Source: Aldrovandia affinis
Lineage: Eukaryota > Chordata > Actinopteri > Notacanthiformes > Halosauridae
Direction: 5' to 3'
Assembly (NCBI GenBank): GCA_029706075.1
Contig: JAINUG010000110.1
Span: 1,645,213-1,709,212 of the forward strand
DNA length: 64,000 bases
How positions within the stretch are numbered: position 1 is the first letter of the stretch; each line of letters opens with the position of its first letter. Positions 1-64,000 of the stretch are shown here, piece by piece. A program made the position numbers and the translations under genes. A model generated the notes under the pieces. The model was not told where the DNA came from. It saw nothing but the letters and a program-made list of their open reading frames with translations, and did no database searches.

Positions 1-999
1 GTTCTTCAAATGCTTGTCATTGACTAGCACTTTCTCATTCACTGACTGTATAGATAATCATAACTTGCTCACTCATCTGTCCATTAATATTTGCACTGAA
101 ATCTCAGAACTGCCAAATGTACCACAAAGACATTCATTTCTGAGCTATATGAACTGCACCACAGAGTGCAACATTTATCGGTTTTGTCTTATGCAGGCAT
201 AATAGAAGATATGCAGGCATACACACAGTATGTATGTATGTATGTATGCATGTATGTCCACTAAGGACCTCCAGCAGACAAGTGTGGCAGCTTACTGTGC
301 GCAGGCACCTTCAGTTCATTTGATGGTAACCGGTTGTATAGAAAGTGTGCATGGAGTGTGCTGGGCCTGTGGCCTAATCCTCTGTGAATTGGTTTCAAAG
401 TACCTTGGCCCATTTGAGCACATTTCCTCCCTCCTTGGTTGAGGGGACCACCAATTAAAAGGGCTTGAAGTGGGCAGCCCTGGCCCTGGATGAATGAACA
501 GGTCCACCAGGGGGGCGCGCAGGCTCACGCCAGCCAAGGGAACGCTTGTGTTCCAGCAGATGGAGAGAGAACCATCAAAAACAGTTCAGTCGTCAATTTG
601 AATTTGGAGAGAACAGGACTATCTCTCCACTCTAGTTTTCTTTCTTTTTATTTCTGAGCTGGAGGTACAGGCATTGGCTAATGTATTAGCCAAGTGCTGC
701 CCCCAAAAGACAGGACATTTAATTAATTACCTTGAGCTGGAGAGTACATTTAAAGCCAAATTACATTTTTTATGGAGTCATTGTTCAGTTGATATTTTGG
801 GAACTCAGGGATAATCGCAATATTTTATTATTGCAGAATAGAACACATACCAGACTGGAACATTAGCAGCATAAAGAGGGAAGAATGAGGGTGTCTTGAT
901 TACAGCACTAATAGGCCTAGTTACATCCTGTTATTGTTCCTAGAAAAATGAATTATTCTCTTCTTAGTAATAAATGCATTTTTTTTCTTTCTATCACAG
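1..999 (+). other. pcdh15: intron sequence upstream of the first visible pcdh15 exon
   Basis: No exon for the preceding part of EC1 or the signal peptide is visible. There is a short (GTAT)n run near 230-256. The acceptor for the next exon is a run of T and C ending in 'ctatcacag' at 999. Nothing else is recognisable. Confidence 0.7.
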
Positions 1000-62950
<61,951 letters not shown>

Positions 62951-64000
62951 GTGAGTGGAGCGAACCCCCCACATCCCCCCTCCCACCCCCACCCCATTCT
63001 GAGCGACGAAACGGAGTGCTTCAAACGCCAGGATCTAAATAGATATGTAACAGAAGAACGCTTCAGGCTATTAGGCCCTCTTTACACGCGGAATGTTCTG
63101 AGATGTAGACAGAGGATGCCAGAGCCAGCCGAACACAACAGATGTTCAACCATGCCATCAAGAGCACACAGAGAGTGTGTACACAGATATAACTCTGCCT
63201 CTGTATTTTTCCCACATGAAACACTGTACTCATACAAACATGGTGCTTAAAGATTGCCTTAAGATTTAAGTTATCAGCAGAGAAGCACATTTTACACGTC
63301 CCTGTTTCTGGCCCGGCGTGGATTGTTGTTTTTTGATATAATCGTTAACACTTTGATTTGAAAACCATAGCATGTGTCGTCGCTCGCGTGCCCATTTCCT
63401 CTCATCTGTGCATGTGCGCGTCTGCATTCATTGGTACATTCTTGTACGTATTTTTAGATCAAATTGATTGAACACCGAGTGTACATTTTCTCACAAACGT
63501 GGAAAATACTGCTCTTGCTCTGTGCCGTTGAAGCAGGGAAAGGTGATTATCAACAGCGTTTTACGGGAGGAGTGATTGAGCGACACCAGCCAGTGACAGT
63601 GTGACCACTGATCTGTCTTCAGTGACAGAGCTGTCATCGCACAAGTCCCCAGTCCCTCACGGCACTGGCAGAAAGGCCCCTGTGATGGGTTGCGATTCTT
63701 GGAAGATGAAGGCACTCAAGGGTCTTTTTTTATCAGTGTGTAAAGCAATTCCCTTGGCACTCCAAATGAAAGACTACTACCTGAGAGGCTTTCAAAAGCA
63801 CGCAGATAACAGCTCACTTTTGATCGTCAGTATGACATCACTCATTTCAGAGGGCAGCAACTTAAATTATTGTCTGTAATTGTGCATTTTGAGGGTGGGG
63901 GTTTAGTAGTGTGGGCTCTTTTATTGTTGCGCATTCTCACTTTTGAACATCGGGACATTTTAAGTGTAATAGATTTAGCCTGTATATTGTGTTAATTTAA
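62951..64000 (+). other. pcdh15: pcdh15 intron, partial
   Basis: The donor 'gtgagt' opens an intron that runs past the window end. The next expected exon (rest of EC8) is not present. No repeat recognised. Confidence 0.85.

Overview
The window is a piece of a ray-finned fish nuclear genome. It holds one recognisable protein-coding gene: the middle-to-N-terminal part of a protocadherin-15 (pcdh15) gene on the + strand, starting and ending outside the window. Sixteen coding exons lie between 1000 and 62950. All have consensus AG/GT borders and compatible phases, and together they give about 789 residues that run collinear with mammalian PCDH15 from inside cadherin repeat EC1 to the first strand of EC8. 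A 21-base candidate cassette exon at 33118-33138 sits where mammals have the alternative exon 12a. Whether this is pcdh15a or pcdh15b cannot be decided here.

PCDH15 is the lower strand of the hair-cell tip link. Its EC1-EC2 grips cadherin-23 EC1-EC2, and the long ectodomain carries force to the mechanotransduction channel. The visible exons contain the handshake repeats (1000-11273), EC3 (to 32463), EC4 (to 41809), EC5 (to 45147), EC6 (to 58377), EC7 (to 62881) and the start of EC8. The signal peptide, the first part of EC1, EC8-EC11, the membrane segment and the cytoplasmic tail are not in the window.

The rest is intron, about 96 percent of the sequence. It carries teleost-type repeats: several Tc1/mariner families (4595-5846, 21344-21540, 37800-38229, 51579-52358, 57455-58237, 58578-59724), hAT elements and hAT-like MITEs (10259-10966, 15100-15215, 26262-27702, 27906-28050, 54763-54944), at least two groups of tRNA-derived SINEs with tails close to 'gtaagtcgctctggataag', and long TG and CT microsatellites. 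These point to a teleost; the species cannot be named from the sequence. I see no intact second gene, no functional tRNA, rRNA or microRNA gene that I can defend, and no CRISPR or bacterial features.

The observations most worth checking are the candidate fish exon 12a, a perfect 21-bp-stem hairpin at 34121-34167 in the same intron, exon 15 wedged between two sense-oriented Tc1 elements, and several small elements whose exact 8-bp target duplications can be read directly.
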